Shown: one piece after another, positions 47,301 to 57,435 of the stretch
How the letters are laid out: every line of letters begins with the position of its first letter
Position numbering within the stretch: position 1 is the first letter of the stretch
Source of the DNA: Desulfovibrio aminophilus DSM 12254
GTDB lineage: Bacteria > Desulfobacterota > Desulfovibrionia > Desulfovibrionales > Desulfovibrionaceae
Direction: 5' to 3'
Assembly: GCF_000422565.1 (NCBI RefSeq)
Contig: NZ_KE383875.1
Span: 66,646 to 130,645 of the forward strand
Length of the DNA: 64,000 nucleotides
The notes under the pieces: generated by a model
What the model saw: only the letters and a program-made list of their open reading frames with translations
What the model was told of the DNA's origin: nothing
Database searches by the model: none
Position numbers and translations under genes: made by a program

Positions 47301-49760
47301 ATGTTCCCGACCACGCGAACCGAGTCCCTTGATTCCGAAATCCCGGCCACGGCCTTCGGCCTGCTTCTGGACGGCGCGCCCGACCCGGCCGCCCTGATCG
47401 GGCCGGACGCCCGCGTGGAGCGGGCCAACGCGGCCTTCGCCCAGGCCTTCGGCCCTCTGGCCGCAGAGCCGGGCGGCGACCCGGCCCTGCTCCCGGCCGG
47501 CCTCTCCGATCGTCTGGTCCTGGAGCGTCTGTTGCGGGACACGACCAGGACTCCCCGCCGCCAACGTTCCCACCTGAAGCAGGCCCGAGGCGTCCCGGCT
47601 CCCTTCGAGGTCACCACGGCGCCGCTGTCCGGCGGGCGTCTTCTGCTCCTGGCGCGCGATCTCTCCTCCGTCGCCGCTTTGGAACGCTCCGAGCGGCGCT
47701 ACCGGAACGTCTTCGACAACGCCGTGGAAGGCATCTTCGTGACCACGCCCGACGGCCGCTACATCGACGCCAACCCCGCCCTGGCCCGCATGTACGGCTT
47801 CGACTCCCCGACAGACCTCAAGGCGCACTTCGACGACATCGCTTCCCAGCTCTACGTCGAGCCCGGGCGCCGCGACGAATACCTGGCCCTCATGGCCGAA
47901 TTCGGAGAGGTGCTCGCCTTCGAGTCCGAGATCTACCGCAAGGACGGCAAAACCATCTGGATCTCGGAGAACTCCCGCGCGGTCCTCGGACCGGAAGGCC
48001 GCCCCGAATGTTACGAGGGCACGGTCATGGACATCACCGAACGCAAGTTGGCCCAGGAGGCGTTGGAGACCCAGCGGGCCTACTTCCACCAGCTCTTCGA
48101 AAGCTCGCCGCAGGCCATCGTGCTCATCGGCGTGGACGGCCGCATCGTGAACGCGAACACGGGGTTCGAGGCTCTCTTCGGCCACGAGGCCCGCGAGGTG
48201 CGCGGCAAACTCAACCGCGAGGTGGTGGTGCCCACGGAACGCATCCACGAGGCCGAGAGCTTCAACCGCACGGTCCTGGCGGGGCAACCCATCGAGGCCG
48301 AAACCATGCGCCGTCACCGCCTGGGCCGTCTCATCCCCGTTTCGGTCATCGGCTATCCCGTGCGCGTAGCCGGGCGCATCGCCGGGGTCTTCTACATCTA
48401 CACCGACATCACCCAGCGCAAGGAGTTCGAGGAACAGCTCGCGCACCAGGCCTTCCACGACGCCCTCACCGGCCTGCCCAACCGCCTGCTCTTCAGCGAG
48501 CGCGTGGAGCGCGCAGTGGAGCGCGCCGCCCGCCGCGAGGACTACCGCTTCGCCGTGCTCATGATCGACCTGGACCGTTTCAAGACGGTCAACGACTCCC
48601 TGGGCCACCAGGCCGGAGACAAGCTGCTCATGGCTGCGGCCCGGCGGCTGGAGTCCTGCGTACGCTCCTCGGACAGCGTGGCCCGCCTGGGCGGCGACGA
48701 GTTCGCCATGCTCCTGGAGGAATACGAGCATCCCCACGACGTGACCCGCGTGGCCCGGCGGATCCACGAGGCCATGGAAAGGCCCTTCATCATCGACGGC
48801 ACGGGCGTGGTCTGCGGAGCGAGCATCGGCATCGTGCTCCGGGCCAAGTCGTACCGCAGTTCGGAGGACATCCTGCGGGACGCGGACATCGCCATGTACC
48901 GGGCCAAGTCCCAGGGCACGGCCCAGTACAAGGTCTTCAACCGCAAGATGCATGAGCAGGCCACGGAGTTCATGCAGCTGGAGCAGGAACTGCGCCAGGC
49001 CCTGGACCGTGGCGAACTGTCCGTGCACTACCAGCCCATCGTGGCCGTGGGCGATCAGCGTCTCAAGGGCTTCGAGGCCCTGGTGCGCTGGGAGCATCCC
49101 CGCCGGGGCCGGATCTCGCCGGACCGTTTCATCCCCGTGGCCGAGGAGACCGGGCTCATCGCGCCCCTGGGACAGTGGGTTCTGCTCCAGGCCTGCGCCC
49201 AGATGCGCCAGTGGCGCGATCGCCACCCGGAGGCCGAGGGCCTGAGCATGAGCGTGAACATCTCCAGCCGCCAGATCATGCGCAAGGACTTCCTGGACGG
49301 GGTGCGGGAGGCCCTGGACCGCACCGGCCTGCCGCCCGCCGCCCTCAAGCTGGAACTCACCGAAAGCTCCCTGCTCAAGGACTCCAAGTCCTGTCTGGAG
49401 ACCCTGCACGCGCTCCGCGACCTGGGGGTGCGCCTGGTGGTGGACGACTTCGGCACAGGCTATTCCTCGCTGAACTACCTCCAGCGCCTGCCCATCGACA
49501 CGCTCAAGATCGACCGCTCCTTCATCAGCGGCGAGGCCAATCCCGAGATCGTCCGAACGATCATCGCCCTGGCCCGCAACCTGAACCTGAACGTGGTGGC
49601 CGAGGGTGTGGAACGGGAAGACCAACTCGAGCGGCTGGCCTGCGAGAACTGCGACGAGGCCCAGGGATTTCTCTTCTCCAAGCCCGTGGACGGCTTCAAC
49701 GCGGGCCGGCTCATCGCCCGGCTGCTGGGCGACGGCGGCCCCTGCCGCGAAGAAGGCTAG
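47301..49760 (+). CDS. PAS-PAS-PAS-GGDEF-EAL protein
   Basis: 819 residues from ATG 47301, with GGTGG 5 bases upstream; the frame upstream overlaps the tRNA region and is not used. No membrane helix is apparent, so it is probably cytoplasmic. Three PAS-like domains (about 20-120, 130-260, 260-385) precede GGDEF near 463 ([15 protein letters not shown]), with the inhibition site RSSD five residues before it. EAL near 590 ([13 protein letters not shown]) and [13 protein letters not shown] are intact. It is thus a possible c-di-GMP synthase and phosphodiesterase. Its stop overlaps the heptose adenylyltransferase stop at CTAG. Confidence 0.92.
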   Translation: MFPTTRTESLDSEIPATAFGLLLDGAPDPAALIGPDARVERANAAFAQAFGPLAAEPGGDPALLPAGLSDRLVLERLLRDTTRTPRRQRSHLKQARGVPAPFEVTTAPLSGGRLLLLARDLSSVAALERSERRYRNVFDNAVEGIFVTTPDGRYIDANPALARMYGFDSPTDLKAHFDDIASQLYVEPGRRDEYLALMAEFGEVLAFESEIYRKDGKTIWISENSRAVLGPEGRPECYEGTVMDITERKLAQEALETQRAYFHQLFESSPQAIVLIGVDGRIVNANTGFEALFGHEAREVRGKLNREVVVPTERIHEAESFNRTVLAGQPIEAETMRRHRLGRLIPVSVIGYPVRVAGRIAGVFYIYTDITQRKEFEEQLAHQAFHDALTGLPNRLLFSERVERAVERAARREDYRFAVLMIDLDRFKTVNDSLGHQAGDKLLMAAARRLESCVRSSDSVARLGGDEFAMLLEEYEHPHDVTRVARRIHEAMERPFIIDGTGVVCGASIGIVLRAKSYRSSEDILRDADIAMYRAKSQGTAQYKVFNRKMHEQATEFMQLEQELRQALDRGELSVHYQPIVAVGDQRLKGFEALVRWEHPRRGRISPDRFIPVAEETGLIAPLGQWVLLQACAQMRQWRDRHPEAEGLSMSVNISSRQIMRKDFLDGVREALDRTGLPPAALKLELTESSLLKDSKSCLETLHALRDLGVRLVVDDFGTGYSSLNYLQRLPIDTLKIDRSFISGEANPEIVRTIIALARNLNLNVVAEGVEREDQLERLACENCDEAQGFLFSKPVDGFNAGRLIARLLGDGGPCREEG

Positions 49761-50245
49761 CGCCCGGAGCGGATGCGCTCGATGAGCGCGGTGGTGGAGT
49801 AGCCCGGCAGAAGCGGAAGAGAGCGCACGCTTCCGCCGTCGGCCTGGACCACCTCGCGGCCCACGATGCGCTCCACGGGCCAGTCCCCGCCCTTGACCAG
49901 GATCTGGGGCCGGACCGCCGTGATGAGCCGCAACGGCGTATCCTCGCCGAAGAGGACCACGAAATCCACACAGGCCAAGCCCGCCAGGACGAAGGCCCGC
50001 TCACGCTCGGAAACCACCGGACGCTCGGGCCCCTTGAGGCGGCGCACCGAGTCGTCGGAATTGAGTCCCAGGATCAGGCCGTCGCCCAGGGCACGGGCAC
50101 GGGTCAGCAAGTCCACGTGGCCGGGGTGCAGGAGGTCGAAACAGCCGTTGGTGAAAACCAGGCGGTAGCCGGGAGGCAGGGCCCGCCTGCGCTCCAGGAA
50201 GCCGTCCAGGTCGAGGATCTTCTCGTGGGCCAGGGAGGTGTTCAT
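49757..50245 (-). CDS. rfaE2: D-glycero-beta-D-manno-heptose 1-phosphate adenylyltransferase
   Basis: Activates heptose 1-phosphate with ATP in LPS inner-core synthesis. 162 residues, the stand-alone C-terminal half of HldE. The nucleotidyltransferase motif [17 protein letters not shown] lies near 31-47, with [18 protein letters not shown] and [10 protein letters not shown] later. Start ATG 50245 overlaps the YkgJ-type stop by ATGA. It is the last gene of the five-gene polysaccharide operon. Confidence 0.93.
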   Translation of the reverse strand: MNTSLAHEKILDLDGFLERRRALPPGYRLVFTNGCFDLLHPGHVDLLTRARALGDGLILGLNSDDSVRRLKGPERPVVSERERAFVLAGLACVDFVVLFGEDTPLRLITAVRPQILVKGGDWPVERIVGREVVQADGGSVRSLPLLPGYSTTALIERIRSGR

Positions 50246-51012
50246 GCGCCCCTCGGCCGCAGGTTCTCGGTCTGCCCCAGCAGCGTCAGGCGCAGCCAGT
50301 CCAGGCCGAAGTCGAGGGCGGCCTCCTCGTCGGCCAGAACCCGTTCCTCGCGGCCGGGCTCGGCCTCCAGGCGCTCGAACATCTTCATGTCGCGCAGGAA
50401 ACGCTGGAAGTCGTCGGGCTGATACAGGGCCAGGAAGACCATGCCCGCGCGCCGGGAGTCCAAGCCGCGCCCCGCCGCCCGCCAGTCCGAAACCAGGCGC
50501 ATGTAGCGGTCGTTGGCCGCGTTGTACGGCTCCAGGCCCTGGTCCTTGAGCCAGGACTCGGCGGTCCATTCGCCTTCCTGCTCGAAACCCCGGCAGTGCG
50601 GTTCGCGGACCACGAAGAACTGTTCACGCAGGGTTCCGTCCACGTCCGGGCGGGTGGCCCGGCCCAGGGGATAGGTGCGGCAGGCCCCTGGGCGGTCGGC
50701 GTAGATCGAACAGCCCTCGGGCCGCACGAACGGGCAGGGCTTCTTGCCCCCCTCTTCCATGCGCAGGCGCATGGTCGGGAAGCCGTCGGCCCGGGCCGAA
50801 ACCTCGGCCAGCTTCTCCACGAAGAGACGGCTCGGCAGCCCGCCCAGGCCACGCCGCAGGCGCAGCGCGTCGTAGGGCGTGAGCATGAGGTTCAGGTCGC
50901 CGCAGCAGGCGTTGAAGCAGGGCACGCCTGGATGGCAGGCGAAGCGGAAGGTCTCGCCGGGCTTCAGTTCCGGCAGGCTGTCCAGGAATTGTTCGGTGGC
51001 GTCCTTGGTCAT
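50242..51012 (-). CDS. YkgJ-family cysteine cluster protein
   Basis: 256 residues; start ATG 51012 overlaps the glycosyltransferase stop (ATGA). A Cys-rich module lies at about 25-135 ([19 protein letters not shown], then [25 protein letters not shown]), a layout of eight cysteines that likely binds an iron-sulfur cluster or zinc. Beyond it are mostly helices. The family is widespread but without a settled function; some members are suggested to be oxidoreductase or modification enzymes. Tight coupling to glycosyltransferase and heptose genes suggests a surface-polysaccharide or envelope role. Confidence 0.85.
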   Translation of the reverse strand: MTKDATEQFLDSLPELKPGETFRFACHPGVPCFNACCGDLNLMLTPYDALRLRRGLGGLPSRLFVEKLAEVSARADGFPTMRLRMEEGGKKPCPFVRPEGCSIYADRPGACRTYPLGRATRPDVDGTLREQFFVVREPHCRGFEQEGEWTAESWLKDQGLEPYNAANDRYMRLVSDWRAAGRGLDSRRAGMVFLALYQPDDFQRFLRDMKMFERLEAEPGREERVLADEEAALDFGLDWLRLTLLGQTENLRPRGA

Positions 51013-52637
51013 GGGTGTTCCTTGTTCGGAGCCGGGAGGGCGGCCAGCCGGACCAACAGGTCGTCCAGCAGGCGGTCGCGGTCCGCGCGGACCACGGCCT
51101 CCATCTCGGCGCGGGGATGCATGGCCTGCATCTTGAATTTGTTGCCCAGGGCGTTGCCGTGCTCGGCGCGGCTCGTGCGCCCGGCCGCGCCCGTGCGCTT
51201 CCGGTGCCGCACGGCCAGGAGCCCCTGGTATACGGCGAAGCCGCCCGAGCGCGCAAGCCGCAGATCGTGCTCCACGTCGTCGTACTGCGAGGGCGAGAGG
51301 TGCAGCGAAAAGCCGCCCGAGCGCGCCAGCGTGGCGGAGCGGAACAGATGGCAGCAGCCCGTGACCGAGACGCAGGGCCGGGCGTAGGTGAACTGGCCCA
51401 TGTCCAGATCCTGGATGTGCAGGTCCGAGAGGCGGAATTCGTCCGGCCGCGGGGGGTCCGGGGGGTCGGGCAGGACCGGGTGCAGGTCCGCGGCCTGAAT
51501 GCGCCAGGGCCCGGCGTGGTCCACCACCCGGCAGCCCCAGACCGAGGCGTCCGACCATTGGGCCACGGCCGCGCCCAGGCGGCCGAGCCAGTCCGGCGGA
51601 ACCTCGGCGTCGTCGTCCAGATAGAGGGCGAAGTCGGCGGCCCGGACCTCGGGCAGCGCGGCCAGCCAGTTGCGGGCCGCCGCCGCGCCCACGTTCACCG
51701 GCAGGTCCACGCGGGTCAGCCGTCCGCCGCTCCGCTCGATCCAGGCCGAGAGCACCTCGGCCGTGGCGTCGGTGGAGCCGTTGTCCAGGGCGATGACGCG
51801 GGCCCCGCCCAGGTCCGAGGCGAACAGGGCGGCCAGGGTGGCGTCCAGCTCGGCGGCCTTGTTCCAGGAATAAAGCAGCACGACCAGGGAGCCGGGGATC
51901 GGGGCCGGGGCGCGGGAGCCGTTCCCGGACGCCTCCGAGGCCAGCAGCGCGGCCGTGGCGTGCCAGGGCGCGGCCGCCAGGCAGTCCAGAAACATGCCGA
52001 GCGCGCCCGCCTTGTCGCCCCAGGCCTTCCGGCAGAGCCCGCGCCGCAAGAGGATCGACGGCCCCAGGATCGCGGCGGACACATAATGGACCTCGGCGGT
52101 CCCGAAGTCCCCGCGCAGAAAGGCGGCTTGGCCCCGCAAGGCTTCCAGGGCGGGGGCCAGGGCGGACGGCAGGGGGCGGGCCAGGGACGCGGCCAGCCAG
52201 TCCTGGTCGTTTTCGAACAGGGCCAGGGACACGGCCTGATTCAGCCAGAACAGGTTCGGCTCCCGGTCCAAACGGGATTCCAGGAACCGACGCACGGCCG
52301 CCAGATCGCGTCCGGCGGCCAGCTCCTCGTAAGCCGTCACGTCCGCCGGCCGCGCCCACCGAGCGGACAGGGTCGTCAAAAGAGGCCGGGCGGACTCCGG
52401 CAGGGCGGACAGAAGCTCGGGCGCGGAAAGAATTTCGGCGGCCAGGGCCCCGTCGAGCGGATTCTCGGCCAGGGAGGCCAGAACCAGGGCGGGGGCCAGG
52501 GGGGAATCGATGGACAGGGCGACGCGGGCCGCGTCCAGGAGATGCCGCTGGCCGCAGGAGCCCAGCAGCAGGCGGTCCCGGACGCCGGGGTCCAGGCCGC
52601 GCCAGAAGGAGGTCAATCCGTCTTGCGGTCCGAACAT
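51009..52637 (-). CDS. Family 2 glycosyltransferase with long N-terminal extension
   Basis: 542 residues; ATG 52637 has GGGGAGG 4 bases upstream and overlaps the upstream gene by 25 bp. The first 230 residues are Leu/Ala-rich helices, perhaps repeats of the TPR type. The catalytic GT-A domain begins LVVLLYSWNKAAELDATLAALF near 235, with ADFALYLDDDAEVPPDWLGRL supplying the metal-binding DDD near 340. A C-terminal acceptor region ends at 542. It transfers a sugar to a nascent surface glycan; donor and acceptor are unknown. Confidence 0.85.
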   Translation of the reverse strand: MFGPQDGLTSFWRGLDPGVRDRLLLGSCGQRHLLDAARVALSIDSPLAPALVLASLAENPLDGALAAEILSAPELLSALPESARPLLTTLSARWARPADVTAYEELAAGRDLAAVRRFLESRLDREPNLFWLNQAVSLALFENDQDWLAASLARPLPSALAPALEALRGQAAFLRGDFGTAEVHYVSAAILGPSILLRRGLCRKAWGDKAGALGMFLDCLAAAPWHATAALLASEASGNGSRAPAPIPGSLVVLLYSWNKAAELDATLAALFASDLGGARVIALDNGSTDATAEVLSAWIERSGGRLTRVDLPVNVGAAAARNWLAALPEVRAADFALYLDDDAEVPPDWLGRLGAAVAQWSDASVWGCRVVDHAGPWRIQAADLHPVLPDPPDPPRPDEFRLSDLHIQDLDMGQFTYARPCVSVTGCCHLFRSATLARSGGFSLHLSPSQYDDVEHDLRLARSGGFAVYQGLLAVRHRKRTGAAGRTSRAEHGNALGNKFKMQAMHPRAEMEAVVRADRDRLLDDLLVRLAALPAPNKEHP

Positions 52638-54730
52638 CCGGCCTCCCCGGCCTCCGGCATGGGCACGGAGGCGGCCAGTTCGTCAATGGACAGGGGGGCG
52701 TAGAGGCGTTCGCCGGAATAAACCCGCACGAGGTTGCGTCCCTTGGTCCGGTTGTCCAGGAGCCCGGTGACGACGCGTCGGTTGATGCGGCCCATGCGCA
52801 GGCGAGCCGCCGGATCCCCGGCCAGGACGTAGTAGGCCTCGGCCAGGCCCAGGCTGTCCTCGGACTGGCAGAGCAGGCCGTTGACCTCGTGGCGCACGAG
52901 TTCCGGGATGCCGCCCACCGAAGTGCAGACCACGGGCAATCCGGCCATGAAGGCCTCCAGAAGCACGTTGGGCAGGCTCTCCTGGCGCGAGGTCAGCGCC
53001 AGGACGTCGGCGGCGGCCAATTCACGCAGCACCTCGTCGTGCGTGATGGTCCCGGTGAGACGCAGACGCTCGGCCACCCCGGGCGGCAGGATCGGAAGCA
53101 CGGCCTCGGCAGGACGCGTACCGCAGGCCACGAACTCCATGTCCTTGGCCAATCCCGAGGCCTGAAGCGCGGCGATGCTGGCCACGAAGACGTCGAAGCC
53201 CTTGGCCGGGGCCTCGTTGCCCACGTAGATCACGCGCAGGCCGCGTTTGCGCCGCGGGGGCGCGTCCCCGGGCGGCGGACCGTCAAAAAGGAACGAATTG
53301 TAGACCACGTTCAGGCGGCTTTTGGCCACGCCGTGGCGGCGCAGCACCCGGGCGCACTCCAGGGAGTTGCAGATGAAGCCGCTGGAAAGCCGAGCCCAGA
53401 GTCCGGCCAGGAGATTGGGCTGGAAAATCACGCCCCGGTTCAGGAAGAGCCGGTGGCGTGATCCCAGGAAACGGGCCAGGATGGCGGGCTTGTAGGCATG
53501 GTTGTGAAAGACGTGCAGCGCGTCCAGGCCGTGTTCGCGGGCCGCGGCGCGGAAGAAGCGGGCCGTGGCCCAGAGATCGCGGAAGCGGTCCCAGGCCAGC
53601 ACCGGCACCCCGGCCCGACGCAGTTCCGGGGCCAGGGCCGAGGACTCGGGCACGGCGGCCAGCACGGTCAGGCCCATCTCGCGCAGGGCCTCGGCATTGT
53701 TCACCAACTGGCGGCTGCCGCCGGAGAGCTTCACCGAGTCCGTGGCCAGCATGATCGTACGCGGCTCGGGCCGCTTGCGGAAAAACTTGAAGAAGACCCG
53801 CGCGCCCGGGATCGTGCCGTACATGGCCAGCCGGGCCCGGACCCAGGCCCCGCTCTTGCGGCTGCTCACGCCGATGCGCTTGAGCCGGAAAGGGTCCGTG
53901 CCCTTGGCGTTGGGCCCGCGCTCCAGGCTGAAGGCCCCGTCGAACCCCGCGCGCTTCAGCTCCTCCTCGCTCACGGCGTCGAAGTGCCCCCAGGGCCAGC
54001 AGAAAAGTTGCGGCCCGCCGCCGTTGATCTTCCGCATGCGTTCCAGGCTCACGCGGAAGTCCTCGCGGCAGAAGGCGCGGCGCTCCTCCTCGGAGCGCAG
54101 ACGGAAGAGAAGCCCGCGCTCGTCGCGCCGGGGCCAGAATCCGTCATAGACATAGGCGCTGCCCACGTCGAAGATCGGCAGGCCGGGCTCCACCGGGTCG
54201 TAGATGCCGTGGGCGCTCCAGTGGGCGCCCGCGCCGCCGACCACGTTCCGGGGCGTGAGCGTGCGGAAGGCTCCCTGGTGCCTGCGGCCGTGGGCGTGAA
54301 CCTCCATACCGTAGTCCCGGACCAAGGCCTTCAGCTCGGACTCGTTCATGAACTGGGACATGTCCCCGGACAGGGCCAGGCGGAAGGAGTCGGGCATGGT
54401 GCGCAGCGCGGGAGCCGTTTCCGGGGTACGCGCCGGACCCGCCACGGTGAAGTCCGCGAGGGCGAAGAACACGCCGGTCATGCCGTGCTTGCGCAACAGC
54501 GGAGCGGTCACCAGCCAGTTGGAGAGGTGCGCGTCGTCGAAGGTGAGCACGCAGCAGCGGCCGCGCAGGGGACGCTTGCCGAGCGTGATCTCCAGCAACT
54601 CCACCGCGCCGATGGTCCGGTATCCGGCGGAGGCGATGACCCGGAGGTGCTCCTCGAAGCGGGCCGGGGCGTGGCCGTCCACGTCCGAGACGTTGTGGTA
54701 GCAGAAGACCGGGACGCTGCGGCCGATCAC
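52613..54730 (-). CDS. Fusion of polysaccharide deacetylase and GT4 glycosyltransferase
   Basis: 705 residues from GTG 54730 (GTGA overlap with the SGNH stop). Residues 1-290 form a NodB-type deacetylase: VPVFCYHNVSD near 8, CVLTFDDAHLSNWL near 60 with the metal Asp pair, and EVHAHGRRHQGAF near 141. The rest is a GT-B group 1 transferase with MLATDSVKLSGGSRQLVNNAEAL near 325, RVIYVGNEAPAKGFDVF near 495 and the donor-binding SRQESLPNVLLEAFMAGLPVVCTSVGGIPELV near 595-625. Joining deacetylation and glycosylation in one chain suggests sequential work on the same glycan. The interface is not a frameshift: the frame is continuous. Confidence 0.85.
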   Translation of the reverse strand: MIGRSVPVFCYHNVSDVDGHAPARFEEHLRVIASAGYRTIGAVELLEITLGKRPLRGRCCVLTFDDAHLSNWLVTAPLLRKHGMTGVFFALADFTVAGPARTPETAPALRTMPDSFRLALSGDMSQFMNESELKALVRDYGMEVHAHGRRHQGAFRTLTPRNVVGGAGAHWSAHGIYDPVEPGLPIFDVGSAYVYDGFWPRRDERGLLFRLRSEEERRAFCREDFRVSLERMRKINGGGPQLFCWPWGHFDAVSEEELKRAGFDGAFSLERGPNAKGTDPFRLKRIGVSSRKSGAWVRARLAMYGTIPGARVFFKFFRKRPEPRTIMLATDSVKLSGGSRQLVNNAEALREMGLTVLAAVPESSALAPELRRAGVPVLAWDRFRDLWATARFFRAAAREHGLDALHVFHNHAYKPAILARFLGSRHRLFLNRGVIFQPNLLAGLWARLSSGFICNSLECARVLRRHGVAKSRLNVVYNSFLFDGPPPGDAPPRRKRGLRVIYVGNEAPAKGFDVFVASIAALQASGLAKDMEFVACGTRPAEAVLPILPPGVAERLRLTGTITHDEVLRELAAADVLALTSRQESLPNVLLEAFMAGLPVVCTSVGGIPELVRHEVNGLLCQSEDSLGLAEAYYVLAGDPAARLRMGRINRRVVTGLLDNRTKGRNLVRVYSGERLYAPLSIDELAASVPMPEAGEAGCSDRKTD

Positions 54731-55905
54731 GGTTGGGCCCCCGGGCCGCAGGCTCCCCGGGCCAGACCGTTCTCGACGCCCCGCGCGAAGGCCTCGTAAC
54801 CGGCCTTGTTGAAGTGGTCCCAGTCGCGGGGTCCATGGAGCAGTTCCCGCGCGGCGGCGATGCGCACCTCCGGCCGGGTGTCGATGAAGCCCAGACCGTT
54901 GCCCTCCGCGAAGGCCCGCACCTGGGCCACCAGCTGATCGCTCCCCGCGGCCACCTGGGCCGGGGTGTGGTCGACGTCCGGTCTGTCGTAGGTCCGAACC
55001 CGGGCCGCCGACAAGGCGTAGCAGGCCAGGGGCGAGGGCACGTAGACCACCACGCAGCGGGTCTTCGGCAGGGCGTCGCGGATATACAGGACGCTTTGTT
55101 CGAAGACGAACAGGGAGTCGTCGGCCCCGGGCTCGTCCAGGGGCGGCGCCTGGAGCCGGTCGGGCAGGAACACCGCCCGCCCGCCCACCACGGCGGCGTT
55201 GACGATGCCGGGCTGCATCGGCGGGTCGGGGTCCACGACATGTCGGGTCAGCCGGTACCAGACGTGGTCCCGCAGGAAGCGCAGCACGAGGTTGCCGAGC
55301 AGCAGGTCATCACCGGGCTCGATGGCCGCGCCCGAGGCGAAGCGGGTCGTCATGTCGTCCAGGAAGGCGCGGAACACGCCGGGCCGACGCAGATCCTCCC
55401 GGGGGTGGAAGGGGTCGAAGTGGCGTCGCAGGAAACCGCCGTTGTTCTGCAGATCGTTGCCTTCATAGAAGTAAAGCAGCATGCAGCCAGGGTCCGGGAT
55501 CTTCAGCCCCCGCCGCCGCATGGCGCGCAGTTCCTGGAGCGGCTCCAGGATGAGGCCGTCCACGCTGCCCGCGCCGCCGCGGCCGAAGGACACCACGTCG
55601 CGGCCCAGGGCGTCCTGGAGCAGGTGCGCGGCCTGAAACCGCGACGCGCGGTCGTAGCCGAGGTCGATGAACCAGTCGCCCTTGCCCTGGGCATAGGAGT
55701 CCCCGGCCAGGGCCAGATAGCCCGGCCTGGGCAGCAGCCCGGCCTTGGAGGTCTGGCCGGGAAGGCGCATGTCCCGGGGGAAGGAGTGGTAGGCGGTGGG
55801 GCACAGAAACGGCAGCAGCAGGGGGAAGAACAGAAACTCCACAAGCGCGCAAAGGAGACCCACGCTCGTGAGTGCGAGGAGCAGGTTGAGGAGTTTCTTC
55901 CGCAT
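54727..55905 (-). CDS. Membrane-anchored SGNH/GDSL-type hydrolase
   Basis: 392 residues. An N-terminal hydrophobic helix (LLNLLLALTSVGLLCALVEFLFF) anchors it in the inner membrane with the rest in the periplasm. Block I is YLALAGDSYAQGKGDWF near 65, with Ser as nucleophile. Block V is DWDHFNKAGYEAFARG near 365, supplying Asp/His. This layout suits an O-acetylesterase or O-acyltransferase acting on exported polysaccharide, similar in idea to AlgJ/AlgX. It is first in the five-gene operon and divergent from the sigma54 regulator at 56016, with about 110 bp between. Confidence 0.85.
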   Translation of the reverse strand: MRKKLLNLLLALTSVGLLCALVEFLFFPLLLPFLCPTAYHSFPRDMRLPGQTSKAGLLPRPGYLALAGDSYAQGKGDWFIDLGYDRASRFQAAHLLQDALGRDVVSFGRGGAGSVDGLILEPLQELRAMRRRGLKIPDPGCMLLYFYEGNDLQNNGGFLRRHFDPFHPREDLRRPGVFRAFLDDMTTRFASGAAIEPGDDLLLGNLVLRFLRDHVWYRLTRHVVDPDPPMQPGIVNAAVVGGRAVFLPDRLQAPPLDEPGADDSLFVFEQSVLYIRDALPKTRCVVVYVPSPLACYALSAARVRTYDRPDVDHTPAQVAAGSDQLVAQVRAFAEGNGLGFIDTRPEVRIAAARELLHGPRDWDHFNKAGYEAFARGVENGLARGACGPGAQP

Positions 55906-56015
55906 GTCTGGCGTTCCGTGACCGTGATAGCAGATGCCCCGCCGCCGGGCAAGGCGCGGGTCCGGGAACTGTCGGCGAACGGATATTGAAATGCTCGGCT
56001 CAAGCGGATACAGAC

Positions 56016-57434
56016 ATGCTCATGTCGGATCGGACCATTCTCTTCATCGCCGAACCCCAGGCCGTGAGCGGCGTGTTTCCCACGCTCAAGGAGGCCGGAG
56101 TCCAGGCCGGTCTGGCCGACACCCTCGCCGGGGCCCTCAACTTCATCAAGAAGGCCTCGCCGCTGCTCATCTTCACCCGGCCCTCCATGCAGGGCTACTC
56201 GGCCGCCGACCTGCTGGCCGAGGCCTCGGAGCAGGAAGGCTTCCCGCCGGTGATCATCTTCACCAAAAACGGCTCCACCGAGGAGGCCCAGCGCTTCCTG
56301 GACCTGGGCGCGCGCGACTATTGGCTGGAGCCGCTAATCTGGGACAAGATCCGTCTGGCCCTGCCCAGGGAGACCCCCGAGACCCCGGCCGTCGAACCCG
56401 AGGATCCGCGCCCGGCGCAACGCACCCCGATCCCGACCCGCTTCCAGGTCATCGGCAAGCATCCGGCCGTGCTGCGGGTTCTGGCCCTGGCCCGCCAGGT
56501 GGCCCGCTCCAAGGCCACGGTGCTCATCTCCGGCGAGTCCGGCACGGGCAAGGAGATGATCGCCCGTTTCCTGCACCACCACTCCGAGCGGGCGGCGCAC
56601 CCCTTCGTGGCCATCAACTGCGCGGCCCTGCCCGAACACCTCCTGGAATCCGAACTCTTCGGCCACGAGAAGGGAGCCTTCACCGGAGCCATCAACCGCA
56701 AGCCGGGCAGGTTCGAACTGGCCGACGGCGGCACCCTGCTCCTGGACGAGATCACCGAGATGGACCTGGGCTTGCAGGCCAAGCTGCTGCGCGTGCTCCA
56801 GGAAGGCGAGATCGACCGCGTGGGCGGCGTGGAGACCGTGCGGGTGGACGTGCGCGTACTGGCCACCACCAACCGAAACCTCGAAGAGGCCGTGCGGGAG
56901 AAGACATTCCGCCAGGATCTCTTCTACCGGCTGAACGTGATCCCCATCAAGCTGCCGCGCCTAGCCGAGCGCGGCGACGACGTGCTCGTCCTGGCCGACT
57001 TCTTCCGCGACAAGTACTGCACGGCCTACGGCCTGTCCCGCCTGGCCTTCACCGAGGACGCCAAGCAATGGCTCCTGGACTACGAGTGGCCGGGCAACGT
57101 CCGCGAACTCCAGAACCTGGTGGAGCGCGCCGTGCTCCTGGCCGGTTCCGGCCCCATCCAGCCGCGTCACTTCCTCATGGACTCCGAGTCCTGGAGCCCG
57201 GAGGCCGAGGAGCTTCCGGCGGCCGCCGCCGATCCGGCTCCGGCCCGGCCCCAGACCCCCGGCGAGGCCCTCTCGGTCATGCCCCTGCACGAGATGGAGA
57301 AGGCCCTCATCCTCAAGAGCCTGGACGAGACGCGCGGCAACCGCACCCAGGCCGCGGAACTCCTGGGCATCTCCGTGCGCACCCTGCGCAACAAGCTCAA
57401 CGAATACCGCCAGCAGGGCCTGGAGATCGACTAG
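56016..57434 (+). CDS. Sigma54-dependent activator with degenerate receiver domain
   Basis: About 472 residues; ATG 56016, 56022 and 55986 are all possible starts and none has a strong ribosome site. Residues 1-125 have the receiver fold but lack its chemistry: the N-terminal acidic pair is replaced (LFIAEPQ), the phosphoacceptor position reads LIFTRPSM instead of LxDxxM, and the conserved Lys of the KP pair is Glu (WLEPL). The AAA+ domain (150-390) has Walker A GESGTGKE and an intact GAFTGA. A Fis-type helix-turn-helix ends the protein (RTQAAELLGISVRTLRNKLNEY). It must therefore be controlled by ligand, partner or abundance, not phosphorylation. It may act on the divergent surface operon. 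Confidence 0.9.
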   Translation: MLMSDRTILFIAEPQAVSGVFPTLKEAGVQAGLADTLAGALNFIKKASPLLIFTRPSMQGYSAADLLAEASEQEGFPPVIIFTKNGSTEEAQRFLDLGARDYWLEPLIWDKIRLALPRETPETPAVEPEDPRPAQRTPIPTRFQVIGKHPAVLRVLALARQVARSKATVLISGESGTGKEMIARFLHHHSERAAHPFVAINCAALPEHLLESELFGHEKGAFTGAINRKPGRFELADGGTLLLDEITEMDLGLQAKLLRVLQEGEIDRVGGVETVRVDVRVLATTNRNLEEAVREKTFRQDLFYRLNVIPIKLPRLAERGDDVLVLADFFRDKYCTAYGLSRLAFTEDAKQWLLDYEWPGNVRELQNLVERAVLLAGSGPIQPRHFLMDSESWSPEAEELPAAAADPAPARPQTPGEALSVMPLHEMEKALILKSLDETRGNRTQAAELLGISVRTLRNKLNEYRQQGLEID

Positions 57435-57435
57435 C

